DNA of 64,000 bases, from assembly GCA_949292215.1 (NCBI GenBank), contig CASEYW010000008.1:39136-103135 (forward strand). Reading direction: 5' to 3'. The DNA comes from an uncultured bacterium. Lineage in GTDB: Bacteria; Verrucomicrobiota; Lentisphaeria; Victivallales; UBA1829. Shown one piece after another: positions 53,985-62,039 of the stretch. The notes beneath the pieces are model-generated. The model was not told where the DNA came from and ran no database searches. It saw only the letters and a program-made list of their open reading frames with translations. The translations under genes and the position numbers were made by a program. Position 1 is the first letter of the stretch; the number at the start of each line of letters is the position of its first letter.

Positions 53985-55024
53985 TGGTTTGAAATTCCTT
54001 TCTTGACGGTTTGAAATGCGCTGTCGAGAATTTTCATGGTTTTAAGCCAGTCCGGCAGAGTTGTGAGGGAGTCCGGCTGAACGCCGTTCCGGACACAGTC
54101 CAGAAAATAGCGGACTTCCGTTTCGTATCCCATCTTCACATTGTTGTTTCCAAACGTGGCGAACTGCCAGTGCAGGGAATTTCCATTCCCGGAATTCTGA
54201 TACGCCCGGAGCGGTTCCGGCGGATAATATTCCAGCGCATGAAACGCATCGGTGAAAATCATTCCGCGGTTCGCATAGAACAGTTCTGTCTCAAACTTCA
54301 AATTGCCGTATCCGGGAGCAACAAATGTGTGAAGGAGAACCTGGAAACGGCGTCCCTGGAGATCCGTCAGCCGAAGCTCAACCAGGATGTTTTCTCCCGC
54401 GAACCGGACCTCCGGCGCAACCTCCCGGATCTCCCCCAGAAACGAAGAAGCCAGATTTACCGGATGAACCGCCTGCACCATCAGATAGCGCCAGAGCCAG
54501 GAAAGATCATCCGTCCCCGGCATTCCGTAAATCTCATCGGAGCGATAGGGCCCGCTCGTAAAGTATTTCACGGTTCCGTATTCCAGACGGCCGACGGGTT
54601 CCTCCACCATGATCTTCCGGACTTCGCGCATGACAGCACTGTGCCGCATCATGAAACCAACCTGTCCGAAGCAGCCGTTTTCCGCTGCAGCCGCAACGAG
54701 CTGTTCCGCCTCCTTCAGCGAACTGCCACAGGGCTTCTCGCTGAAAAACGGAATTTTGTGTGCCAGACAGAACATTCCGGCATCGAACTGCAATTTCGGC
54801 GGACCGACCACAAAAACGGCATCAGGCTGTTCCGTTTCAATCATTTCACGGTAGTCCGTACAGGCACGCCGGGCGCCGGTCCGGGCGGCAGCAGCTTCGG
54901 CATGTTCACGTGTCCGCGCACAGATCGCCGACAGCGTCACTTGTTCCGCTCCCGCGAGTGCCGGCAGAATGAACCGTCTGGCATGATCGCCGCACCCGAT
55001 GAAGCAAACCTTCAGATTTTTCAT
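53981..55024 (-). CDS. Gfo/Idh/MocA-family oxidoreductase
   Basis: A 347-residue NAD(P)-dependent oxidoreductase. N-terminal LKVCFIGCGDHARRFILPAL is the dinucleotide-binding motif; FFSEKPCG is the EKP block with the catalytic lysine. The C-terminal domain has the typical GRLEYGTVKYF and beta-sheet dimer region. Members oxidise or reduce sugars, inositols and related compounds. First gene of a two-gene unit with the MDR enzyme and divergent from an AraC gene, so a sugar-responsive function is likely. Confidence 0.92.
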   Translation of the reverse strand: MKNLKVCFIGCGDHARRFILPALAGAEQVTLSAICARTREHAEAAAARTGARRACTDYREMIETEQPDAVFVVGPPKLQFDAGMFCLAHKIPFFSEKPCGSSLKEAEQLVAAAAENGCFGQVGFMMRHSAVMREVRKIMVEEPVGRLEYGTVKYFTSGPYRSDEIYGMPGTDDLSWLWRYLMVQAVHPVNLASSFLGEIREVAPEVRFAGENILVELRLTDLQGRRFQVLLHTFVAPGYGNLKFETELFYANRGMIFTDAFHALEYYPPEPLRAYQNSGNGNSLHWQFATFGNNNVKMGYETEVRYFLDCVRNGVQPDSLTTLPDWLKTMKILDSAFQTVKKGISNQ

Positions 55025-55058
55025 TTCAGAGCCTCCCTTCCAATTCTTGATTTTTTAT

Positions 55059-55067
55059 ATTATAGCA
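55059..55067 (-). promoter_or_regulatory. Extended -10 promoter of the Gfo/Idh-MDR operon
   Basis: TGCTATAAT on the minus strand (55067-55059) is a perfect TGnTATAAT element 35 bases before the ATG at 55024; no good -35 box. The gap to the AraC gene is only 74 bases, so a single bound AraC protein could touch both promoters. Confidence 0.55.
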
Positions 55068-55098
55068 TTATTTTTTCTTTTTATAAATGGAGAAAATC

Positions 55099-55971
55099 AT
55101 GAAAAAAGTGGAGAAAACAGTTAAAAATTCAATTCCGCTCAGAGCGCATCTGATCGACCTCGACACGCATCATGACACAGCATTTGCCCTTGATGCTGAA
55201 GTACGGGAAAACGAGGATTGTCTCATAATGTGCTTTCGGACCGAAGCGGTCATCCTAACCGTAAACGGCATGGAGACGGCACATCCCGGAGACTGCATGC
55301 TCCATGCACACACATTCCGGCGCTTCCATACCAGCGTTCCCGATGCGCGCCAGGGATTCCGCAACGACTGGTTTTACATTGAATCCTCTTTTTTTCTCCC
55401 TCTGTTGAAACAATCGGACATTCCGCCCAATACTCTGATCCCAACGGGTCAGCCGGATCTGCTGGAAGCCCCTGTCCGCGAACTGCTGAAGGAAGTGAAT
55501 GATCCTGACGCATTCTCGCCCGCTGCGATCCGTCACATCATATCGCTGATGCTGCTGAACATTCAACGTGCGCACATACGGTACCTCCGCCGGAAAACGG
55601 AACTGACCCGCAGCCAGCGTTACTATTATGACACATTTCTCCGCCTGCGGGAGACAATCAAAAAAGAACCGGAACGCGATTGTTCCATCAGCGCTCTCGC
55701 AGCAGAAATTCATCTGAGCAAAGAACGCTTCAATGTGCTGTACAGGGAACTGTTCGGTATCACGCCGTATACGGAACTGGTACAGAGCCGTCTTGTCCGC
55801 GCGAAACGCCTTCTGAGCGCGACTGCGATGCCGATCAAAGAAGTGGCGCTGCGCTGTGGATGGCAGGATGTCCATTACTTCTCCCGTCTGTTTCGCGGGA
55901 AAACCGGATGTACACCGGGAGAATTCCGAAGGGGATGTACTGCGGAAAACTCCAAAAATTTTCATATCTGA
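55099..55971 (+). CDS. AraC-family transcriptional regulator
   Basis: A 290-residue regulator. I start at 55099 (MKKVEKTVKNS): GGAG at 55089-55092 is six bases away, while the earlier ATG at 55087 overlaps that site. The N-terminal sensing part has ENEDCLIMCFRTEAVILTVNG and FRNDWFYIESS; C-terminal helix-turn-helix repeats are CSISALAAEIHLSKERFNVLYRELFGITPYTEL and EVALRCGWQDVHYFSRLFRGKTGCTPGEFRR. Divergent from the Gfo/Idh operon, its likely target. Confidence 0.92.
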   Translation: MKKVEKTVKNSIPLRAHLIDLDTHHDTAFALDAEVRENEDCLIMCFRTEAVILTVNGMETAHPGDCMLHAHTFRRFHTSVPDARQGFRNDWFYIESSFFLPLLKQSDIPPNTLIPTGQPDLLEAPVRELLKEVNDPDAFSPAAIRHIISLMLLNIQRAHIRYLRRKTELTRSQRYYYDTFLRLRETIKKEPERDCSISALAAEIHLSKERFNVLYRELFGITPYTELVQSRLVRAKRLLSATAMPIKEVALRCGWQDVHYFSRLFRGKTGCTPGEFRRGCTAENSKNFHI

Positions 55972-56412
55972 GTTTTTTTCTTTCTTTTCGGCTCATTTTT
56001 TTGGAGATTACCCCTCTTTTGATTTGTAATCCGGGGAAATGCCTTTATATTCCAAGAGTGTATTTTGTTTTATGATCCTGTTTTGTGCCAGTTCAAACAA
56101 ATGTACGGAAGGATCGGGAGATCAAATGCCGGAGTCCATTCAGACAAAGCAGCAAATCCCTTTGCGGGAAGGACTCTCTGTATATATCAATCCATCATCT
56201 CCGCTGCCATCCCTCCGGAACCCTCTGCTGAATATCATGCTCAAGGCCCGGCGGCGATGTCTCCATCACCGCCGGAATCTTCACACGACCTGCGGTTCCG
56301 GAAACGGATACCCGGAATACGGAGGAAAAGAAACAAAGCGGAGCAGCGGCACAATCGGAACTCCAGCCACCGCACCGGAATGGAACACAAGACGGAAGAA
56401 CGGGAGCAGGCC
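55972..56412. other. Gene-free stretch before the zinc-ribbon gene
   Basis: About 440 bases. I find no gene with good codon structure or ribosome site; open frames running through it look like noise. A candidate promoter for the two downstream genes sits at 56024-56051 (TTGTAA, 16 bases, TATATT). Just before it GATTAC (56006-56011) can pair with GTAATC (56026-56031), and CCC in its loop can pair with GGG at 56033-56036, a possible small pseudoknot. Confidence 0.5.
56024..56051 (+). promoter_or_regulatory. Candidate promoter of the zinc-ribbon/HEAT operon
   Basis: TTGTAA (56024-56029), 16 bases, TATATT (56046-56051), leaving a leader of about 355 bases before the ATG at 56413, which is unusually long. 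Confidence 0.35.
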
Positions 56413-56811
56413 ATGAAAAAAATCTGTTTCAGATGTCATACTTTATTCGATTCAGCAAATACGGACAGCACCAATGAACTGTGTCCGTCCTGCCGGAACA
56501 CCATTGCGGGAGTCCGAACGATGGAAACAGCTATTGAGGCGCCCTCTCCAGGCTGGATTGCTTTTTTCACGGTTCTGGGAGTGATCATCTTTGCCTTCAT
56601 CAGTTTTTTTCTGCTGCTGGTTTTCGGGCTGGTTCTTTTTCCGGTGTTCAAATGGTTCTGGATTGTCTTCAGCGTTCTGTTCCTGTTCTGGATGCTGTGT
56701 CTGCCACCCAAGACAAGAAAAGCGTTTCTTCTTGCTTCTTTTTTTATGATTGTTCTGCCGGTCAGCATTCTTGCACTTCTGCGGGTGCTGTTCTGGTTGT
56801 ACGTCAACTGA
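56413..56811 (+). CDS. Small zinc-ribbon membrane protein of unknown function
   Basis: A 132-residue protein started at 56413 (MKKICFRCHTLF) behind GGAGCAGG. Two CxxC pairs (CFRC near 5-8 and CPSC near 24-27) form a likely N-terminal zinc ribbon. After a linker come two to three hydrophobic segments (WIAFFTVLGVIIFAFISFFLLLVFGLVLF, WFWIVFSVLFLFWMLCL, FLLASFFMIVLPVSILALL). No known family recognised. The next gene starts 11 bases later, so the two are probably cotranscribed and may work together. Confidence 0.6.
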   Translation: MKKICFRCHTLFDSANTDSTNELCPSCRNTIAGVRTMETAIEAPSPGWIAFFTVLGVIIFAFISFFLLLVFGLVLFPVFKWFWIVFSVLFLFWMLCLPPKTRKAFLLASFFMIVLPVSILALLRVLFWLYVN

Positions 56812-56822
56812 GGAGATGAAAC

Positions 56823-57968
56823 ATGGAACAGGGAGAAAGTCATCACACGGAACCGGACGGGACCTCCGGCTCGCAATTTACGGAAACGGAATCCGAGGCA
56901 ATTCGCAACAGATTCCTGAATTCGCTGAAAGAACATGGGAAACGAAAGCCCATTCCAGCCGGCGAAATTCCCGTGGAATGGCTGTGGGAGGAGTTCCAGA
57001 GGAAGAACGATCCGCAATACCGTTTTCAAGTTGCGGAAATGCTGTTCCGGATGGCGGAAAATACTCCTGAAACCATCCGTCACCTGAACAAGGCGCTGGA
57101 CGATAAAGCCGGTTATGAACTCCGCTACCTGATCGCTCTGGCGGGCAAATTCCGTTCTCCGGACTGTCTTGATTCGCTCCTCCGGGTGCTGAAAAACGAA
57201 ACCAACGCGTTGGCGGTTCTTGATGCTGTTCGTCGGATCAAGGACCCGAAAGCGGAATCGGCTCTGCAGGAGTGTCTCTCCTCGCAAAAACCGGAAATCC
57301 GCCTGAAAGCACAGCGAACCCGACGCTGGATCGAAGAGAAAACAGCCTCATCACTTCATCCGCCCCGCAGCATCCGTCCGCTGAGCGGGGAATTCGCGGC
57401 ATTCCTCAATGATCGGTCGGAATCCTTTGCAAAACTCTACCCTTCACTGGAAGCCTTTCTGAAAGGGGAGAGTTCCGAACAGAAAGTCATGGCTCTTCCG
57501 CCTCCTCCGGAAGCAAAGGGAATCGCCCGCTTTTTCCGTTTGCTCTTCGGAGAGAAGGACTTCTCCGGGCACAGAGCCGCCGGATGCTTTAATCTGTACT
57601 ATACCTCCCGTCTTCTTCAAACCCTGCCCGCGCTGACCGCAAACCGGATCAAGGAAGCGGATGCAGGATATCTGATTGCCAGCCTGAAGGAATTTGAAGT
57701 CGATCTACCCTTCGGCTGGAGAATCTCTCTGCCGCCGGAGGACCTCGGCGAGCTCGTTGACGAACACCAATGGAAAAAACGGGCGGAGGAAGATACCAAT
57801 TTTCTGCTGATTCTCGAAGGAGATTTCGAAGCATTCCTCCATTTCGACTTCATCTCCACAGATACGCATTTTCTGTCACGCGTACAGGAACAGATCGGCA
57901 AACTGAGCGCAGAATTTGAACAGGAATCCGGGAATCCCCCTTCGGGCTGCTCTCCGGAACTGAAGTAA
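56823..57968 (+). CDS. HEAT-repeat-like protein of unknown function
   Basis: A 381-residue soluble protein. Residues about 70-175 show HEAT/PBS-lyase-like helical repeats (QYRFQVAEMLFRM, YELRYLIALAGKFRSPDCLDSLLRVL, ALAVLDAVRRIKDPKAESALQECL, PEIRLKAQRTRRWI). The rest is not recognised; it contains PPPPEAKGIARFFRLLFGEKDF and a C-terminal charged section. HEAT proteins are usually scaffolds. ATGGAACAGGG is preceded by GAGGAG. A strong terminator follows. Confidence 0.65.
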   Translation: MEQGESHHTEPDGTSGSQFTETESEAIRNRFLNSLKEHGKRKPIPAGEIPVEWLWEEFQRKNDPQYRFQVAEMLFRMAENTPETIRHLNKALDDKAGYELRYLIALAGKFRSPDCLDSLLRVLKNETNALAVLDAVRRIKDPKAESALQECLSSQKPEIRLKAQRTRRWIEEKTASSLHPPRSIRPLSGEFAAFLNDRSESFAKLYPSLEAFLKGESSEQKVMALPPPPEAKGIARFFRLLFGEKDFSGHRAAGCFNLYYTSRLLQTLPALTANRIKEADAGYLIASLKEFEVDLPFGWRISLPPEDLGELVDEHQWKKRAEEDTNFLLILEGDFEAFLHFDFISTDTHFLSRVQEQIGKLSAEFEQESGNPPSGCSPELK

Positions 57969-57983
57969 TCTGAGGATTGAATG

Positions 57984-58021
57984 GAGATGCGGAATCACGG
58001 TTTCCGCATCTCAGTAGTTTT
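57984..58021 (+). terminator. Rho-independent terminator after the HEAT-like gene
   Basis: GAGATGCGGAA (57984-57994) pairs perfectly with TTCCGCATCTC (58002-58012), then AGTAGTTTTTA on the plus strand. It overlaps the tyrA stop codon by two bases and may also serve the convergent gene. Confidence 0.8.
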
Positions 58022-58874
58022 TATATTTCATCCAGGAATCACGCAGCTCCTTGCCGCGGGCGAATTCGCGTTCAAAGGCATCGAAATCGCCTCTGCGAAT
58101 CAGTTCCTCCAGAGCCTTCAGACTGTCGGCGAAGGTTTCCAGAGAAGCGATGACAGCAGGAGTGTTGTGTTCGATGATTTCACGCCACATCAGCGGAGAA
58201 CTGGAAGCAATGCGGGATGTATCACGGAATCCGGTCGCACAACCGGAAAAACGCAAACGCTTTTTTTCCGCATCGTCCACATCCAGAATACTCAAGGTCA
58301 GAGCGGAAGCAACGATATGCGCCAGATGACTGCTGTGGGCAACAAGTTCATCATGCTCATGCGAGGGTAAACGGGTTGTTTTCGTTCCGATCGACTGCCA
58401 GAGATGCTCTATTTCCCGGATATCCTCCTCTCGTGCACAGGGCGGAGGAACCACAAACACATCCGCATTACTGTAAAGCGAACGGAATCCGTTTTCCGGA
58501 CCAGTCTTTTCCGTTCCCGCCATCGGGTGTCCGCCGATGAAACGGGCATGGACGGAAAGAGCAGCTTCCTCAATCACCGTTTTCACGCTGCCGATATCGG
58601 TCAGAATCGCATCCGGCTTCATTCGGTGCGCATACTGTTTCGTATATTCAATGATCTGCGGAATCGGCACACAGAGGATGATAATGTCGGCGGAAGCGAA
58701 CGTCTCTTCAAGTGTGTCGTACCCAAGATCGATCACATCGTGTTCGAGCGCCCATTTTGTCACCTGCGGACGACGCGTCCAGCCGCTGCGGAGATATCCG
58801 CTTTCCTTCATAGCCATCCCGAGCGAAGCCCCGAGAAGACCGATTCCGACGATTGCCGCGTTTTTCTGTTTCAT
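58011..58874 (-). CDS. tyrA: Prephenate dehydrogenase
   Basis: A 287-residue dehydrogenase of tyrosine synthesis. N-terminal AAIVGIGLLGASLGMAM is the NAD-binding motif; ADIIILCVPIPQI, DIGSVKTVIEEA, and GGHPMAGTEKTGPENG are conserved family blocks, and HDELVAHSSHLAHIVASAL contains the usual catalytic-region histidines. It converts prephenate (or arogenate) to the 4-hydroxyphenylpyruvate route. Stand-alone, without a chorismate mutase domain. 15 bases downstream of pyrF and probably cotranscribed. Confidence 0.93.
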   Translation of the reverse strand: MKQKNAAIVGIGLLGASLGMAMKESGYLRSGWTRRPQVTKWALEHDVIDLGYDTLEETFASADIIILCVPIPQIIEYTKQYAHRMKPDAILTDIGSVKTVIEEAALSVHARFIGGHPMAGTEKTGPENGFRSLYSNADVFVVPPPCAREEDIREIEHLWQSIGTKTTRLPSHEHDELVAHSSHLAHIVASALTLSILDVDDAEKKRLRFSGCATGFRDTSRIASSSPLMWREIIEHNTPAVIASLETFADSLKALEELIRRGDFDAFEREFARGKELRDSWMKYKNY

Positions 58875-58889
58875 TGTTTCTGAATCCGC

Positions 58890-59705
58890 TTACCGATACC
58901 GGTTGATGGTCTCTTTCAATGTACGGGTGGCTTTTCCCGCAGCCTCTGCGAAGTCATCGCCGGAGGAGGCGTAGATGATGCCGCGCGAGGAGTTGATGAT
59001 CAATCCGGTTCCGTTCCGATCCATTCCGTTTTTCATAACCTTTTCGACATCGCCGCCCTGCGCGCCGATTCCGGGAACCAGCAGCGGAGTATCGCCGACA
59101 ATTGTGCGGATCTGTCCCAGCTCTTCCGGAAAGGTCGCTCCGGCAACCAGCAGAGTGTTACCGTTGTAGTTCCAGGGACCGGCAACAAGTCTGGCTACGT
59201 GTTTATAAAGTTCAATGCCCTCCGCCGTTTTCACCTCCTGAATCTCTTTTGCTCCGGGATTCGAGGTACGGCAGAGAACCACCACGCCTTTTTCCGCATA
59301 GTCAAGAAACGGCTTGATGGCGTCCATGCCCATATAGGGATTCACGGTGACGGCGTCAGCATGGAAACGTTCAAAGGCTTCCCTGGCATACATGTTCGTG
59401 GTTGCACCGATGTCCGCGCGTTTTGCGTCCAGAATCACGGGAATCGAGGGATAGTTCGATTTCAGGTAACGCATTGTAAGCAGGAGATCCTCATCAGCAC
59501 CCTGTCCCGAATAATATGCGATCTGGGGTTTGTAGCAGCAGACCTCCGCCGCGGTTGCATCTATGATGGCTTTGTTGAATTCGAAAATCGGGTGTTCCGT
59601 TTCCCGGACTTTTTCCGGAAGTTTTTTCAAATCCGGGTCCAGTCCAACACAGACAAGGGAATTCGAATTCCGCCATGCGTTTCTCAGCATTTCCATGAAT
59701 TTCAT
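58890..59705 (-). CDS. pyrF: Orotidine 5'-phosphate decarboxylase
   Basis: A 271-residue type 2 OMP decarboxylase making UMP. LVCVGLDPDLKKLP is the N-terminal phosphate-site block, the catalytic Lys-Asp set is ILDAKRADIGATT (K95), and VPGIGAQGGDVEKVM with NSSRGIIYA closes the barrel. The ATG at 59705 is preceded by AGGAG. Transcribed with tyrA behind a clear promoter. Confidence 0.96.
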   Translation of the reverse strand: MKFMEMLRNAWRNSNSLVCVGLDPDLKKLPEKVRETEHPIFEFNKAIIDATAAEVCCYKPQIAYYSGQGADEDLLLTMRYLKSNYPSIPVILDAKRADIGATTNMYAREAFERFHADAVTVNPYMGMDAIKPFLDYAEKGVVVLCRTSNPGAKEIQEVKTAEGIELYKHVARLVAGPWNYNGNTLLVAGATFPEELGQIRTIVGDTPLLVPGIGAQGGDVEKVMKNGMDRNGTGLIINSSRGIIYASSGDDFAEAAGKATRTLKETINRYR

Positions 59706-59722
59706 ACGATCGGATCTCCTGT

Positions 59723-59751
59723 ATTATATTTGTGAAACACAGCCCTGTAAT
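59723..59751 (-). promoter_or_regulatory. Promoter of pyrF-tyrA
   Basis: On the minus strand ATTACA (59751-59746), 17 bases, TATAAT (59728-59723), 18 bases before the start codon. Confidence 0.6.
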
Positions 59752-59855
59752 ATACGGCAGAAACACGAAAAATGCAACGGGAGAGCGCGCAGGAGAAGGT
59801 GTTTTTCAAATGGCAGACGTTTCCGCGGCCTTCTCCGGACCTCCCGGCTCTTGTC

Positions 59856-61046
59856 TCACAGGCGGATACCGACGATGCCTTTGAGATAACGCCCCTCTGG
59901 AAACGCCGCCGAAACAGGATGATCCGGTCCCTGTCCGAGATATCCGGTAATCCGGAAATCCGCTTTTGCATCACAGGCTGCGGAATCGACGACTTTTCCA
60001 AACAGTTCTCCGTCCATCGCACCGGAACAGGAAAACGTGAACAGTTTTCCACCCGGACGCAGCAGTTTCATTGCCAGCAGGTTGATATCCTTGTATGCTC
60101 TGGCAGCCTTCTCCGTCTGTGCCGCCGTCTCAGCAAATTTCGGGGGATCAAGAACAATCAGGTCAAAGGAACGGCGCGAATCCCGGCATTTGCGCAGGAA
60201 TTGAAAGACATCCGCCTCCAGCGTCTCAAAGCGATCCGAAGAAAAACCGTTCCGCTCCGCATTCTGCCTTGCCAGGGCAAGCGCGGGCGCGGAGGAATCC
60301 ACATTCAGCACATGTCCAGCCCCGCCCTTTGCCGCTGCAAGTCCGAATCCGCCTGTATAGCAGAAACAGTTCAGGACATCTCCGGCCCCGGACGCAGCCT
60401 CCAGGACAGCTTTCCGACTCATCCGCTGGTCAAGATAAAATCCGGTTTTATGGCCATTCCGGGGGTCGGAGCGGAAAAGAATTCCGTTTTCTTCGAACTC
60501 AAGCATCTCCGGGAGTTCCGCCCCGGCAAGAGGACCGGTCCGCGGTTCGAGTCCCTCTTTCGAACGGGAATCGACATCGGAGCGTTCATAAACACCATCC
60601 GCATAATGCAGAATCGTTTCCGCGATCAATCCGCGATAAAATTCGGCACCCGCGGAACTGATCTGGCAGACCGCATAATTCCGATAGAGATCAACAATCA
60701 AACCCGGCAGGGAATCCGATTCGGCATTGATGAGCCGCCAAGCATCGGGAAGCACTCCGCCGAACACTGCCTTGCGAAGCTGAAACGCCTTCTCGAAGCG
60801 GACCTGAAAGAATACAGGATCCACTTTTTCCAACTCATCGAATGTCCAGACTCTCGCGGCAATCCGGGACGATGGCGAAGCAGCCGCGCGAGCAAGGAAC
60901 TCCCCGTTTGCACTCCGGATCACAACATCACCGCCAGGCACAATTTTCCCAGTTGTACGCTGGACGGCGCCCGAAAACACCCACGGATGACACCGCAGCA
61001 GAGATTTTTCCCGTCCCTCTTTCAGAAAAAAAGCGGCTTCTTCCAT
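59856..61046 (-). CDS. RlmI-like 23S rRNA (cytosine-C5) methyltransferase
   Basis: A 396-residue class I rRNA methyltransferase: N-terminal PUA-like domain (LRCHPWVFSGAVQ, GDVVIRSANGEFLARA), a linker domain, and a catalytic domain with DVLNCFCYTGGFGLAAAKGGA (motif I), LIVLDPPKF (motif IV) and TFSCSGAM, which holds the catalytic Cys. E. coli RlmI makes m5C1962; the position is inferred. It overlaps the exonuclease stop by one base (TGATG) and is the last gene of the gpmI operon. Confidence 0.92.
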   Translation of the reverse strand: MEEAAFFLKEGREKSLLRCHPWVFSGAVQRTTGKIVPGGDVVIRSANGEFLARAAASPSSRIAARVWTFDELEKVDPVFFQVRFEKAFQLRKAVFGGVLPDAWRLINAESDSLPGLIVDLYRNYAVCQISSAGAEFYRGLIAETILHYADGVYERSDVDSRSKEGLEPRTGPLAGAELPEMLEFEENGILFRSDPRNGHKTGFYLDQRMSRKAVLEAASGAGDVLNCFCYTGGFGLAAAKGGAGHVLNVDSSAPALALARQNAERNGFSSDRFETLEADVFQFLRKCRDSRRSFDLIVLDPPKFAETAAQTEKAARAYKDINLLAMKLLRPGGKLFTFSCSGAMDGELFGKVVDSAACDAKADFRITGYLGQGPDHPVSAAFPEGRYLKGIVGIRL

Positions 61047-62032
61047 CAGAACAGATCCATCTGCGTCATATCGGAAGACGCCTCTTTTTCAGCGTTCGGC
61101 GCCACTTTTTCGGAACGAGGAGCGGAGGCTGTCGAAAATAGATCTCCATCCTCTTCGGCGGGTCCGGCGATCGCATCAATCTCCCGGAGAATGCTCTTCA
61201 ATTCCATCTTTCCAGCGACGGCACGAATTTTTGCATAATCAGGTGCGGAACGTTTCAGGCAGCCGAGCTCCCAGACCACATTCTCCGGAGGAACCGTATC
61301 CAGAGTAACCAGCCGGACATTCTTTTCAAACAAATCCTTCGCCCCCGCGAGTTTTGCACGGAGGGATTCCCGTTTCACCTCGTCGAGACGGCGGAAAAGC
61401 TCCTCTCCTGAGCCGAACTGCTGGAGCAGAGCGGCGGCGGTCTTGGGGCCGACTCCCTCCACACCGGGAATGTTATCGGAAGCATCCCCGATGAGAGCAA
61501 GATAATCAACGATTCCGGAAGGAGGCACACCGAATTTTTTCAGGACCTCTTCCACGCCGCGCTTCGTCACCGATCCCGCGGGGTCCGGCACCAGCATCTC
61601 CACCCGGTCATCAATCACTTGAGAGAGATCCTTGTCACCGGAAAAAATCACAACGCGATGAGCGGGGAAAGCAGATGCAATCGAACCGATTAAATCATCC
61701 GCCTCATATCCGTCGTGCTCCACGATGGCCCATCCGAAATCCTGGATCAGCTCCCGGATCACCGGCAGCTGAATTTGCAGCTCCTCGGGCATCGGGGGGC
61801 GGTTTGCCTTGTAGTCGGGCGCCAGCTCCATCCGGAAACGGGGACGCCCTTTATCAAAGACGAAAGCGCCGTTTTCCGACGGATGCTCCTTCTCCAGTTT
61901 CAGAAGGAACTTCGTCATGGCGAAAACGGCGTTGGTCGGCACACCGTCCGCGGTTGACAGATGCCGCACCGCATGATAACAGCGGTAGATTTGAGCGAAA
62001 GAATCAACCAGCAGAATCGGCGTGCTGCTCAT
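61046..62032 (-). CDS. Stand-alone 5'-3' exonuclease (PolA N-terminal domain-like)
   Basis: A 328-residue FEN-type nuclease. ILLVDSFAQIYRCYHA, AFVFDKGRPRFRMELAPDYKANR, DGYEADDLIGSIA, IFSGDKDLSQVI and LIGDASDNIPGVEGVGPKTA are the metal-binding and helix-clamp blocks of the DNA polymerase I 5' nuclease domain. The last residues, TQMDLF, match a beta-clamp-binding motif (QxxLF). It would remove RNA primers or flaps. Seven bases after gpmI, one-base overlap with the RlmI-like gene. Confidence 0.93.
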   Translation of the reverse strand: MSSTPILLVDSFAQIYRCYHAVRHLSTADGVPTNAVFAMTKFLLKLEKEHPSENGAFVFDKGRPRFRMELAPDYKANRPPMPEELQIQLPVIRELIQDFGWAIVEHDGYEADDLIGSIASAFPAHRVVIFSGDKDLSQVIDDRVEMLVPDPAGSVTKRGVEEVLKKFGVPPSGIVDYLALIGDASDNIPGVEGVGPKTAAALLQQFGSGEELFRRLDEVKRESLRAKLAGAKDLFEKNVRLVTLDTVPPENVVWELGCLKRSAPDYAKIRAVAGKMELKSILREIDAIAGPAEEDGDLFSTASAPRSEKVAPNAEKEASSDMTQMDLF

Positions 62033-62039
62033 CGGAGGG

